Shown: positions 1 through 7,669 of the stretch, piece by piece
How positions within the stretch are numbered: the first letter of the stretch is position 1
Layout of the letters: every line of letters starts with the position of its first letter
Assembly (NCBI GenBank): GCA_030427505.1
Contig: JAUICH010000009.1
Coordinates: 145,126 to 209,125, forward strand
Length of the DNA: 64,000 nt
Reading direction: 5' to 3'
Source: Verrucomicrobiia bacterium
GTDB taxonomy: Bacteria > Verrucomicrobiota > Verrucomicrobiia > Verrucomicrobiales > DEV007
Program-made: the position numbers and the translations under genes
The notes under the pieces: model-generated
Told to the model about the DNA's origin: nothing
Databases searched by the model: none
The model's input: the letters and a program-made list of their open reading frames with translations, nothing else

Positions 1-783
1 CCGCTGAAGTTTGCCCGCGTGGAGAGGGAACCGTCTGACATGACCTCCCCCATGATCCTGGAAGACAGCAATGGGAATAGCCTGCCTGTAAATGTCAGAA
101 ACAATGCCATCCTCACGCAACGGCATCTAAGCGGAGCGGAACTGAAGATGAACGGCGAACAGGCATCCATCGTCCTGACCCTGACGGAAACCGGAGCCAC
201 CCGGCTCAGGCAGGCGACGGAAGCCTTGCAGGGAGAACCCATCGCCATCGTCATCGACGGGGTCCTCGTCTCCGCCCCCGTGGTGCATGGAACGCTCGGC
301 AGCCCGGTGAGTATCAGCGGTAACTTTTCCCGGGAATGGGCGGAACGCGTGGTCAGCCAACTGAATGCCGCCGCGCGGGCAAAGGAAAAAACCGCCCACT
401 TCGAACCCCATCCGGAAACGAGAACGCGACAGATGGCCCACGGGCAGGCGGAATTCTACATCGAGGAATCGCCTCTGGTAGGCGGACACATGCAACTGGC
501 GGAGTGGGGCGGACGGACGGGGGTGGGGTTTTCAATCTCGGACAAACCGGACAATCTGAATCCGTATGGATTGTGGTCCGAATACATGGGGACGCAAGGT
601 GACGTAGACTTTCACCGGGTGAAGGTGACGCTGCCGGAGACGGAAGAGAAGGGCGAGTCGTTTGAGACCGAGATCGCCTATCGTGGGGAAGACCTGGTGA
701 TCTGGGAGGGAGACAAATACTGCATCGGAATCCGGCCGGTGGCGGTGGGAGAAAAGCGGCGTCAAATAGCTGGCGGGAGGTAA
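1..783 (+). CDS. SecD P1-head-like protein, 5' end cut by window edge
   Basis: The frame is open to the first base of the window; a GTG at 19 is the first possible start, so the N terminus is either missing or very short. Residues about 30-115 follow the periplasmic P1-head subdomain of SecD: LSGAEL, then VLTLTETGA, then AIVIDGVLVSAPVV, then ISGNFSREWAERVV. In SecDF this head helps draw exported chains across the membrane. The membrane segments and SecF are absent, and the last ~140 residues, rich in acidic and aromatic residues, match nothing I recognise. It is therefore a SecD-head protein rather than the translocase subunit; its role is unknown. It converges on the thioredoxin gene, 24 bases away. 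Confidence 0.7.
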   Translation, partial: PLKFARVEREPSDMTSPMILEDSNGNSLPVNVRNNAILTQRHLSGAELKMNGEQASIVLTLTETGATRLRQATEALQGEPIAIVIDGVLVSAPVVHGTLGSPVSISGNFSREWAERVVSQLNAAARAKEKTAHFEPHPETRTRQMAHGQAEFYIEESPLVGGHMQLAEWGGRTGVGFSISDKPDNLNPYGLWSEYMGTQGDVDFHRVKVTLPETEEKGESFETEIAYRGEDLVIWEGDKYCIGIRPVAVGEKRRQIAGGR

Positions 784-807
784 GCCTTTCCCTCCCCCAC
801 CGTCCTG

Positions 808-2067
808 CTACTCGTAGAACCGCCCCAGATGGTCCAGGATGGCCTGCCTTAGCTCCGTGGGGTCGGCTACATCTCCCTGGAAAGTTTTCAGGACTTCACC
901 GCCCGGGGCGATGAGAAGCGTAAACGGCAGGCTGCCGTCCCAGCCGTTGCCAATGGCCTGGATGAGAGCTTCGTCGCTTTCGCCCTCGAAGAGGTAATTA
1001 TTCGTCGTGCGGCCCTCGGCCTGAACGCTCTTTTCGGTGCGGTCAGGCATGGCGGCGTGGACCTTGGTCAAGAAGCGGAGCGCGCTTTCCTTCTTCTCCA
1101 CGGCATCTGTTGAAATGCTGACGAACTCAAAGCCCCGGGTCTCAAACTGGCGCCCGACTTCGACGAGGTCAGGAAACTCCACCATGCAGGGAGCACAGAA
1201 GGTGGCCCAGAGGTTGATCAGGCGGACCTTGTCCGTGTCGTTCGCAAGGAGCTTTTTCACACCCTCCGCATCGACCAGGTCCAGGGTGACGGGCTTTTTC
1301 TCAAATTCCTCGTTGTACTTCGTAACGAGGTCGCGCTTGTAAGCCCACTTGGTGGAGCAGCCGAAGAACCGGGTGGTTTCCACGGGCACGGGCTGCCCGG
1401 CTAGAAGGGCATCGATAGCGTTACGGGCATCCTGGGATTTCACGAGCGCGGGGTCCGCATACTTGGAGTCGTCAATCCGGCCCTGGTAGCGAAGTTTCCG
1501 GTCTTTATCGAAAATGAAGATATGAGGCGTAGCCATGGCGCCATAAGCCATCGATGTCGCCTGGGTCTCCCCGTCGTAGAGATAGGGAAAATTAAAGCCC
1601 TGCTCCTTCGCGTGCAGCTTCATCTCCTCCAGCGTGTCGCCATACATGGAATACCCGAGTTCGTTAAGCCGGATGGAAAGCGGATCGTTTGGCGAAATGG
1701 CGACCAGTTGGAAACTCTTGTCCTTGTAGTCATTCACCATCTGAATGACCCGCTGCTCCGCCGCCTGGGCGGAAGGACAATGGTTGCAGGTGAAAAGAAC
1801 GGCCAGGACATCGGCCCCGGCGTAATCGGCCAGGGAGTGATCTTTCCCATCCACGCCCGGAAGGGTGAAGTCCGGCGCGGCGGCGCCGGTTTCCAACGGC
1901 TTCACCCCTTCTGGCGGCGGAGGCGGCGCGGCCTCGGTGCTGGCCGGGCGAAAGGGAAAAAGACCGCAGAAGACGTTCACGGCCAGGGCGCAGACAACGG
2001 TCATCGCAATGCCCCCGATCGAACTGAAGGCATAGTGGCGGGACCAGGGAGTGGAAAAGGTTTTCAT
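808..2067 (-). CDS. Exported protein with two thioredoxin-fold domains (redoxin + TlpA-like)
   Basis: 419 aa. A hydrophobic segment at residues ~17-36 suggests a signal anchor, placing the rest outside the cytoplasmic membrane. The first domain (about 60-220) is redoxin/AhpC-TSA-like, with cysteines C94 and C97 in a CNHC motif and a cis-Pro at ATPHIF. The second (about 255-415) is TlpA/ResA-like, with WATFCAPC (C291, C294). The domain pair suggests a periplasmic thiol-disulfide oxidoreductase or peroxiredoxin-like enzyme; which substrates it reduces cannot be read from the sequence. A proline run (residues 48-52) links the anchor to the first domain. No electron-donor (DsbD/CcdA) gene is adjacent. 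Confidence 0.85.
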   Translation of the reverse strand: MKTFSTPWSRHYAFSSIGGIAMTVVCALAVNVFCGLFPFRPASTEAAPPPPPEGVKPLETGAAAPDFTLPGVDGKDHSLADYAGADVLAVLFTCNHCPSAQAAEQRVIQMVNDYKDKSFQLVAISPNDPLSIRLNELGYSMYGDTLEEMKLHAKEQGFNFPYLYDGETQATSMAYGAMATPHIFIFDKDRKLRYQGRIDDSKYADPALVKSQDARNAIDALLAGQPVPVETTRFFGCSTKWAYKRDLVTKYNEEFEKKPVTLDLVDAEGVKKLLANDTDKVRLINLWATFCAPCMVEFPDLVEVGRQFETRGFEFVSISTDAVEKKESALRFLTKVHAAMPDRTEKSVQAEGRTTNNYLFEGESDEALIQAIGNGWDGSLPFTLLIAPGGEVLKTFQGDVADPTELRQAILDHLGRFYE

Positions 2068-2356
2068 GGTATCGAGCCAAGTGGGTTTTTCTGGGCGTTC
2101 AGAAAAGCTTAGCGGGGGTTCCGCGGATTACCAGCGGGTTTAAGCTGGCGCAATTCGGGACCGGAAAGACGAAAGGAACTTCGCTTTTCCGCCTCACGAA
2201 AAAGAGGAATCAAATCCACGTATCCGGACAAAGTGGAATTAAGCTCGATACCGGCGCGGCCCTGGCGAAGCTTCAGCGCGGCTCCCTTAATAAGCACTAT
2301 CTCTCTACATCATCCCCGGTAGTGCCCAGAGCATCAGCGGCACTCGCGCTCTTCGA

Positions 2357-2590
2357 TCACGGCAGCTCCGGGTGGAGTTCGTGGCGATGTTCCCAACGGT
2401 CTTCCATGCGGTGCTCCACCCTGTTTTCCACGCGGTCAAAGTGATCGAAAAACTGATAGAGGTGTTCGGATACGTGATCGTGAAACCGCCGCGCGGGAGA
2501 GCGGCAGGAAGTAAGGAAAGCCACCGGAATTAGAAAGAGGAGTCCCAGGGCAATGGGTCCGGGTAGGCGGCGGTGAAATTTGGTGTTCAT
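2357..2590 (-). CDS. Small His/Glu/Arg-rich lipoprotein
   Basis: 77 aa if begun at the ATG whose complement is 2588-2590; an upstream in-frame ATG would add 19 residues ahead of the signal peptide. The sequence shows a basic start, a hydrophobic core and a lipobox (FLTSC), so it is probably an outer- or inner-membrane lipoprotein. The mature part is a short helix-prone stretch with repeated D/E-H-R steps (VENRVEHRMEDRWEHRHE), ending ELHPELP. No function is recognised. A decayed second copy lies at 6557-6742, which supports this being a real gene and fixes its frame and C terminus. Confidence 0.65.
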   Translation of the reverse strand: MNTKFHRRLPGPIALGLLFLIPVAFLTSCRSPARRFHDHVSEHLYQFFDHFDRVENRVEHRMEDRWEHRHELHPELP

Positions 2591-2852
2591 GTCAGGAGTG
2601 CTGATCTCTGCGATTTGAATCCAGCGGTAGCGGTTCCGCCACCACAAAGGTATCAGAATGCGGAGGCGCTGTGTAAAGGACCTCGTGAATTTTTCGTTTT
2701 CAAGCGTGAATGCCAGCCCAGCGGACTGGAGGCGGCCGCACCCTTTGCAGGCGGCGGAGGCATGAAAATTTTATTGTTGTATTTTGAGTACAAGTTTAAG
2801 TCCGGTTGTCTATGAATTTTGGCGAATAGATCCTCACCCCCCTCCTTTTCCC
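2591..2852. other. Divergent intergenic region
   Basis: Spacer between the lipoprotein gene and the DUF3365-like gene. It is AT-rich at about 2765-2820 (a run around ttttattgttgtattttgag), the likely promoter zone for the rightward gene. No clear RNA gene or operator was seen. Confidence 0.4.
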
Positions 2853-3509
2853 ATGACTTACTTCTCCTTCTTCTTCCCAGCGCGCCGGCAAGGGCTCGCT
2901 CTTTGCCGCGGTTTTCTCCTGGTGACCATGCTTTGGTTTTGCCCGGCCGCTCCGGCGGAAGAGACGGCGAGTACAGCCAAAGTCGAAAAGACAGCCGAAG
3001 CCAATACGGCTGGCGGAAGGGCCGATCTGCCCGCCACGGTGGAGGAAGCGCGGAGCCGGGCACGGTGGCTGCACGAAACCATCCATGGCGCGCTGCAAGT
3101 GATGCACCGGGATTTTTTCGGGGACGACGAAACGCTGAACCTGCCCTCTCAGTCGCTGGAGGATGTATTCCGGGAGCTGGCGCGGAGCTGGAGCGTGGAA
3201 GTGCGCTGGCTCGGGGTAAATGCCACAAAGAGCGTGGACCACGAGCCACAAGACCAGTTCGAACGGGACGCGGCGAAGGCGCTGCTAACGGGCAAGCCGG
3301 AGTATGAAGGGCTGGAACGGAACCACTACCGGTACGTAGGGGCTATCCGGATTCAGAACGAATGTCTGAAGTGCCATGTGCCGCACCGCATGAGCCTGGA
3401 AGACCGGGTAGCGGGCCTGGCGATCACCATGCCGTTGAAACGGGTGCTGGAGGCTAGTCCGGCTGCCGGGGAAGCCTCGCCACCAGAGGCCACGCCGGAG
3501 ACGCGTTGA
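2853..3509 (+). CDS. DUF3365 (Tll0287-like) exported haem-binding protein
   Basis: 218 aa from the ATG at 2853; an upstream ATG at 2784 is in frame, but the signal peptide begins at 2853 (MTYFSFF..., then hydrophobic GFLLVTMLWFCP with an Ala-rich cleavage region). A single CLKCH motif near residue 168 is a c-type haem attachment site, and the layout (helical N-terminal half, then YVGAIRIQNECLKCH) is that of the DUF3365/Tll0287 family, periplasmic sensor-like haem domains. No kinase or transporter is fused to it, so it may act alone or with a partner encoded elsewhere. The final ~20 residues are a low-complexity Ala/Pro/Glu tail. Confidence 0.7.
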   Translation: MTYFSFFFPARRQGLALCRGFLLVTMLWFCPAAPAEETASTAKVEKTAEANTAGGRADLPATVEEARSRARWLHETIHGALQVMHRDFFGDDETLNLPSQSLEDVFRELARSWSVEVRWLGVNATKSVDHEPQDQFERDAAKALLTGKPEYEGLERNHYRYVGAIRIQNECLKCHVPHRMSLEDRVAGLAITMPLKRVLEASPAAGEASPPEATPETR

Positions 3510-3700
3510 GAGTTGGCGGATACGGTGGGTCTTATCTCTCTCCCCTTTCCTGACCGTTCAGGCCCGAATGTCCCCGTGAGGGAAGGAGGCGCCGGAAATC
3601 GCCCCGGCATGGGTGGCCGATCCGCCTCTTTCGTCGAGATCAAGACCGGACAACTTCATTCTCTGGGTGAGTCCGGAGCGACAAAGGACAAGCGACGCTT

Positions 3701-6211
3701 TCACGACTCATCGCGCACCGCGGTGTAGGAGAAGCGGACCGGATCGGAGAGGCTGATCTCTTTCTCCGGCGTAATGGTCACGCCAAACGTGAAGGTGGCG
3801 CGACTCTTGGTGGGATCCAGATCGATAAGGTCGCCGGTTTTGGTGTCGAGTAACGTATCGGCGTTGTCGATCTTATAGGTGATTTGAACACCGATGTTTC
3901 CCTCATCATCTTTCGAAAAAGTATAACTTATACTTTGCTTCCCACCCATGGTGCCGACCGTTCCGTCTGGCAGCTTGATCGGTCCGTCAAAAGCGAGGCA
4001 GCCTTTCTCGATTCCGGCCAGGAGGCCCTGATGGATATTGTCCGAAATAAAGAGGAGGAGGTCTGGATCATGATCTTCGCCAAGGAGTTCCTTGAGTTGA
4101 TCGATCCCGGCTTCGCGGCGAATGTTCTGAATTTCAGTATCCAGACTGTTCCAGTCTTGCCGATTGACCAGGTCTATCGGCCCTCTTCCATCGTCAAAAT
4201 CGGTTCTGTAAGTGGCGCGGCCCAGATCGCGCCAGAAAGAACCAACCACGCCCGTGGATTCGTCGTCCAACATTTGAGGCACCAGTTCCCGGTCCTCGTC
4301 GATACCAGACTGGATGTGCCGTTGCAGGATGTCCTGAAACGATTTCGGCGCCAGGCCCGAGGTATAGCGGACGCCCGTGGGCTCCACCGTCATACCATAG
4401 ACCTCCCGCAGCATGGTTTTCTGCGAATCGGAAAGACTCTCTGCCGTGTATTCCGTTTCGTCTGGCAGGGGCGGAAGACTGACGTCGCGGCTCTTGAGCT
4501 CTTGTTCGATGTTGTCTTTGAGTAGCTGAAGATCGATCGCGGCGGTGAAGAATTTCGGGCCCTGGACCTTGTCGGCATTCAGGGCGGAGTTGGCCACGTC
4601 CTGCATGCCACCGATGAGGGCGCGCATCTCCGGCGTGTTCATGACGCCATACAGTTGGATCAGCTTCTCGCCGGAAAGCGACTCCATGTAGTCGTCCAGA
4701 AGATCGTAGCGGAGACGCATGAGATCGTCGCTACCTTCTATCTTGTCTCCCGTGGCGGTGTAGGTTTCCAGCACCCGGTTGGAGACCGCGGTGAACTCGT
4801 CCAGGCTTTTCAGCATGTCTTCGGGTTTCCCGTCGATGCCATGCTTAAAAACCTGGTCGAGCACTTTGTCGTATTCCTTGACGGCGGTTTCGCGCCGGGT
4901 CTTGCCTTCTGTCTCCATCGCCTTATCAAGACCGTGAATGTCCAGAGCCTTCAGAGCGCCCCGCAACGCGCCGAACTGGGGGGTGGAGAGGTCCGTCAGG
5001 GTCATCTGACCTGAGTCGAGCAGCTCGTCCAGGTGACCCAGGACCTGGGCATACGCCTGATCCACCTTTCCGCTGACGGGGAGACCGAATTTGTCGGAAT
5101 GATCCGTCAGTTCCTTGAGAGCTTTTTGAAACTCGATGACTTCCTTGGCAAAGGTAGTTGGCGAATAGACCGGGCCGGAGCGGTCCTCCATGGGGTTGAG
5201 GGAATGCGAGGTCAGCTTCTCCGCCAGCTTGAGAACCTTGATCTGTGCCTTCTCGGCGCGCATCTCCACCTGATCGGACACCAGCTTCTTCGCCCCGGAA
5301 ACCTGTTTCTCGGAAGAATACACCGGACCGGAATCGACGAGCGACTTCAGCATGTCCGGTGGCATGCTTTCCATAAACTTTCCGGCCCGGTCCGGCTCGT
5401 CCCCGATGGCATGCTGCAAAGCTTCTTTCAGCAGCCCGGCCTTAAATTTCGCAAACTCTTTCGGGCTGTCCTTTTTGCTAGGACCATGCTTTTCGGCCAG
5501 TTCGGTCGCCTGACGGTCCAGGGTTTCAAAAAGTGTGCCCAGCTTGGACCGGTCTCCCCCTATGTCCAAGTGATCGATAATCTTGTCGATGGTGCCGCCC
5601 AGCTTGCCGTCGACCTGGCCTTTGATCTCTATGTCTATACTCCTGACCCTCAATAACTGCTCGGTATCCACCTTTCCGGATATGAGCTTCAGAGAGACGC
5701 CTTCGAGAGACTTGGGATCGAGACCTCCTTCGCTCATGGCCGTCACGACGCCCATCTTCAGAGTGGCGAGCTGGTCCTGGGACAACAGGGAGAGCTTCAA
5801 CTCAAGCTGCGCACTGAAGGTCTTCCCGTAGCTGACGCCCTGGTCAATCATGGGTTCGGCCTTTTCAAACAGTTTGCTGAGAGCGGTCTGGATCTGAGCT
5901 TTTCCTTCGGGAGTGGTGGAATCGAGCTTGGAGATCGTTCCCAGGGTCTCGGAAAGCTGCTCGCTGAAGTCGTGAAGAGACTGGCGAGCCTTGCTCTCCG
6001 CGCGCACCCCGGAGGGACTGATCCAGTTGAGAAAACGCGAGCCCAGCGACGGCGGCTCGCCCAGGACCGGAGGGCTCTTCGTGCGGGGATGGGTAGGCGT
6101 CTCGCCGACGGTCACTTCACGTTCGCCAAACTTGCCGATCGGAGAATGTCCGAAGTCCGTGCTGAGATTGATATGGGGCTTGGGCGCTCCCTGGACGATT
6201 GGCTCGGACAT
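3701..6211 (-). CDS. Large putative type III effector, paralogue A (no RGS tail)
   Basis: 836 aa from the ATG complementary to 6209-6211; the 40 residues upstream in the open frame look non-coding, and the MS(E/Q)PIVQGAP start is shared with paralogue B. No signal peptide or membrane segment is seen. The protein is largely helical from ~80 to ~560, followed by a beta-rich region (~600-830) with strand pairs such as ISYTFSKDDEGNIGV and RATFTFGVTITPEKE. It is collinear with paralogue B (7670-10597) along its whole length but stops at AVRDES, just where B's extra domain starts. It lies downstream of a CesT-type chaperone gene on the same strand. Secretion by a type III system is inferred from the chaperone and the paralogy; the biochemical activity is unknown. 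Confidence 0.6.
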   Translation of the reverse strand: MSEPIVQGAPKPHINLSTDFGHSPIGKFGEREVTVGETPTHPRTKSPPVLGEPPSLGSRFLNWISPSGVRAESKARQSLHDFSEQLSETLGTISKLDSTTPEGKAQIQTALSKLFEKAEPMIDQGVSYGKTFSAQLELKLSLLSQDQLATLKMGVVTAMSEGGLDPKSLEGVSLKLISGKVDTEQLLRVRSIDIEIKGQVDGKLGGTIDKIIDHLDIGGDRSKLGTLFETLDRQATELAEKHGPSKKDSPKEFAKFKAGLLKEALQHAIGDEPDRAGKFMESMPPDMLKSLVDSGPVYSSEKQVSGAKKLVSDQVEMRAEKAQIKVLKLAEKLTSHSLNPMEDRSGPVYSPTTFAKEVIEFQKALKELTDHSDKFGLPVSGKVDQAYAQVLGHLDELLDSGQMTLTDLSTPQFGALRGALKALDIHGLDKAMETEGKTRRETAVKEYDKVLDQVFKHGIDGKPEDMLKSLDEFTAVSNRVLETYTATGDKIEGSDDLMRLRYDLLDDYMESLSGEKLIQLYGVMNTPEMRALIGGMQDVANSALNADKVQGPKFFTAAIDLQLLKDNIEQELKSRDVSLPPLPDETEYTAESLSDSQKTMLREVYGMTVEPTGVRYTSGLAPKSFQDILQRHIQSGIDEDRELVPQMLDDESTGVVGSFWRDLGRATYRTDFDDGRGPIDLVNRQDWNSLDTEIQNIRREAGIDQLKELLGEDHDPDLLLFISDNIHQGLLAGIEKGCLAFDGPIKLPDGTVGTMGGKQSISYTFSKDDEGNIGVQITYKIDNADTLLDTKTGDLIDLDPTKSRATFTFGVTITPEKEISLSDPVRFSYTAVRDES

Positions 6212-6556
6212 CGCGATGGTTAGGCAAGTGATTGGAAGACGGGCCGCGCGTGGCGGCGTGGAACATGGCTGACGGCGCCCGACAATTGGCTCAGTTGAGC
6301 GATGCGGAAAACCTCCGCCGGACAGAACCATGCGAAACCAAACGCCCCGCGCCCCTGCCGATTGTAGTCTTTCCTAGACTCTACTGTACGTGTCGAAACT
6401 CAAAGTAAAAATAGGCACAGACAGAAGACCCGGCCAGTGACAAGGCTGTAAAAAAGCGGGCCGCGGGGGAGCCCTCTCAGTAAGACTGAGTCAGTGCTTG
6501 AAAACCCTCCGCATTTTACAAAGCCAGTTTCCCAGCCGGACTACGCCCGCAACACA
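6212..6556. other. Upstream region of paralogue A
   Basis: About 345 bases without a convincing gene. A short dyad, AGTCTTTCCTAGACT, lies at 6366-6380, about 155 bases before the start of paralogue A; paralogue B has a different dyad at the same distance. Otherwise nothing is recognised. Confidence 0.3.
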
Positions 6557-6742
6557 CTACGGCATTTCCGGGTGAAGTTCGCCGCGATGCTCCCCGCGAT
6601 CTTCCACTCAGTCAAATTGGCCGATGAACTGGTGGAAGTGCCCGGCCACGCAATCGTGGAAGCGTTGCGCGGGCAAGCGGCGGGAGAAGCTTCAAACCAG
6701 ACGAGCCAGCCGGGGAATGGAAAAGCGCAAACTCGTGTTCAC
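6557..6742 (-). pseudogene. Decayed copy of the small lipoprotein gene at 2357-2590
   Basis: Read on the minus strand from a GTG at 6742, one continuous frame gives VNTSLRFSIPRL, then a stop, then RRLPAQRFHDCVAGHFHQFI, then a second stop, then VEDRGEHRGELHPEMP and a normal stop. This parallels the intact lipoprotein (MNTKFHRRLP; ARRFHDHVSEHLYQFF; MEDRWEHRHELHPELP), with two in-frame stops, loss of about eight codons from the signal-peptide core, and loss of about seven codons from the charged repeat. The lipobox cysteine is gone. It sits between the chaperone gene and paralogue A, so the lipoprotein and effector sequences may have been duplicated together, although that is inference. Confidence 0.7.
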
Positions 6743-6785
6743 GCCGACGTGGCTTCCTGTCTGGACCCATTTACAAACTAAGGGC

Positions 6786-7259
6786 TCAGGCTCGTATCCC
6801 GCCTTGAGGGAAAGCGGCGGCGGAAAAGGTATCGGCGCTGCTGGCCTTTCCATTCCCCCCAGCGGAGCCGGCTTCGGAGAATTTCTCTTTCCAGTGTTCG
6901 GCCGCGGCGGCAAAGTCCTCGAGGGCTTTTTCGAAATCGGTGGAATCCGTCTTGTCGGGATTGAGGGTGAGGAAGAGAATGACTTCTCCGGTAATCTCAT
7001 CCAGGGCAAGCGTGGCTCCGCCGGTCTGATGACCGAAGAGGTTGCCGGTCAGCAGAGTTTCATAGAGAGCTTCTTTCCCCTCCGCCGGGACGGTGCCGAG
7101 AACGGTGTAGAGATGAAAGCGATTGGTGGCGGTCTCGTGCTCTAATTGAATGGTGATCTTGTCGTCCAGAACGAGGCAGGCGAGGCCCTTTTCGTTGAGT
7201 TGAAGATCCTGTAGCTTGAGACGTTGGGCGAGGTCGGCGAGTAGATCGGCGGGTGTCAT
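6786..7259 (-). CDS. CesT/SycE-like type III secretion chaperone
   Basis: 157 aa, acidic and small, as expected for class I type III secretion chaperones. The order of elements matches the Tir-chaperone fold: N-terminal helix (DLLADLAQRLKL), paired strands (LQLNEKGLACLVLDDKITIQLEHE), FHLYTVLGTVP, helix (EALYETLLTGNLFGHQTGGA), strand (TLALDEITGEVILFLTL), then a long C-terminal helix (DFEKALEDFAAAAEHWKEKF). The helix-loop 'LL.GNLFG..TGG' corresponds to the 'IL.ANLW....GG' of CesT. Such dimers bind the N-terminal ~100 residues of their effectors in the cytoplasm. It lies between two large paralogues on the same strand, which are its likely clients. The last ~25 residues are a low-complexity tail. 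Confidence 0.75.
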   Translation of the reverse strand: MTPADLLADLAQRLKLQDLQLNEKGLACLVLDDKITIQLEHETATNRFHLYTVLGTVPAEGKEALYETLLTGNLFGHQTGGATLALDEITGEVILFLTLNPDKTDSTDFEKALEDFAAAAEHWKEKFSEAGSAGGNGKASSADTFSAAAFPQGGIRA

Positions 7260-7356
7260 AGTAACAACTGTCAGGTAAAAGAGTGTATGGGAGATTGAAA
7301 CAAATTCAGTGGCGTGGGCCGGTGACTAAACAAGGAGGACTGCTCGGGGAACGTAC

Positions 7357-7427
7357 TTGGAATGGCCCGCGAGCTCCCTTTTTTTGAGCCCCCCCGAAAC
7401 CGGGAATCCCGGCTCGGGCCATTCCAA
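7357..7427. repeat. Isolated long hairpin
   Basis: TTGGAATGGCCCG at 7357-7369 is the exact reverse complement of 7415-7427. The loop region holds a second small palindrome (CCGGGAATCCCGG) and a T7 run. It lies between the chaperone gene and repeat A1 and may be a REP-like palindrome. Confidence 0.6.
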
Positions 7428-7448
7428 TCCAAAAGTAATAGGGCCGCT

Positions 7449-7663
7449 AGGCAGTGTGGACAAATTGGGGGCGGAGCGGCGCGAGACCACTTTTTGTCTG
7501 GCAAGGCGCCGCGAACGGCATTGGGCCTACCCCCAATAAAGTGAGCGGGAACGAAGCCAGGCGAAAAATGGGCCGCGTTTCCAAGTTTTCGCCGCTCCGC
7601 GGCGCTAATTTCCTGTTCCTTTGATTCATATCCGGTCTGCTCTCCAATTTGTCCATACTGCCT
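7449..7663. repeat. Family A inverted-repeat (MITE-like) element, copy 1
   Basis: 215 bases bounded by ~21-base terminal inverted repeats that begin AGGCAGTGTGGACAAATTGG and end with its complement (one mismatch). A second copy is at 29990-30203; the first ~40 bases are the same in both and most of the remainder matches. Internal sub-palindrome GGAGCGGCG/CGCCGCTCC. No coding capacity; no clear target-site duplication. It ends 6 bases before the stop codon of paralogue B. Confidence 0.8.
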
Positions 7664-7669
7664 GGTCAT

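Noticed and set aside
2109..2297. 62-residue minus-strand open frame between the thioredoxin and lipoprotein genes
   Set aside because: No recognisable motif and no ribosome-binding context; sequence looks like spacer.
2600..2650. Possible tRNA T-loop (GGATTCAAATC on the minus strand)
   Set aside because: The surrounding bases cannot form acceptor, D and anticodon arms.
7449..7663. Target-site duplication for family A elements
   Set aside because: Flanks of the two copies do not show a consistent duplicated word; a TA match at copy 2 fails at copy 1.
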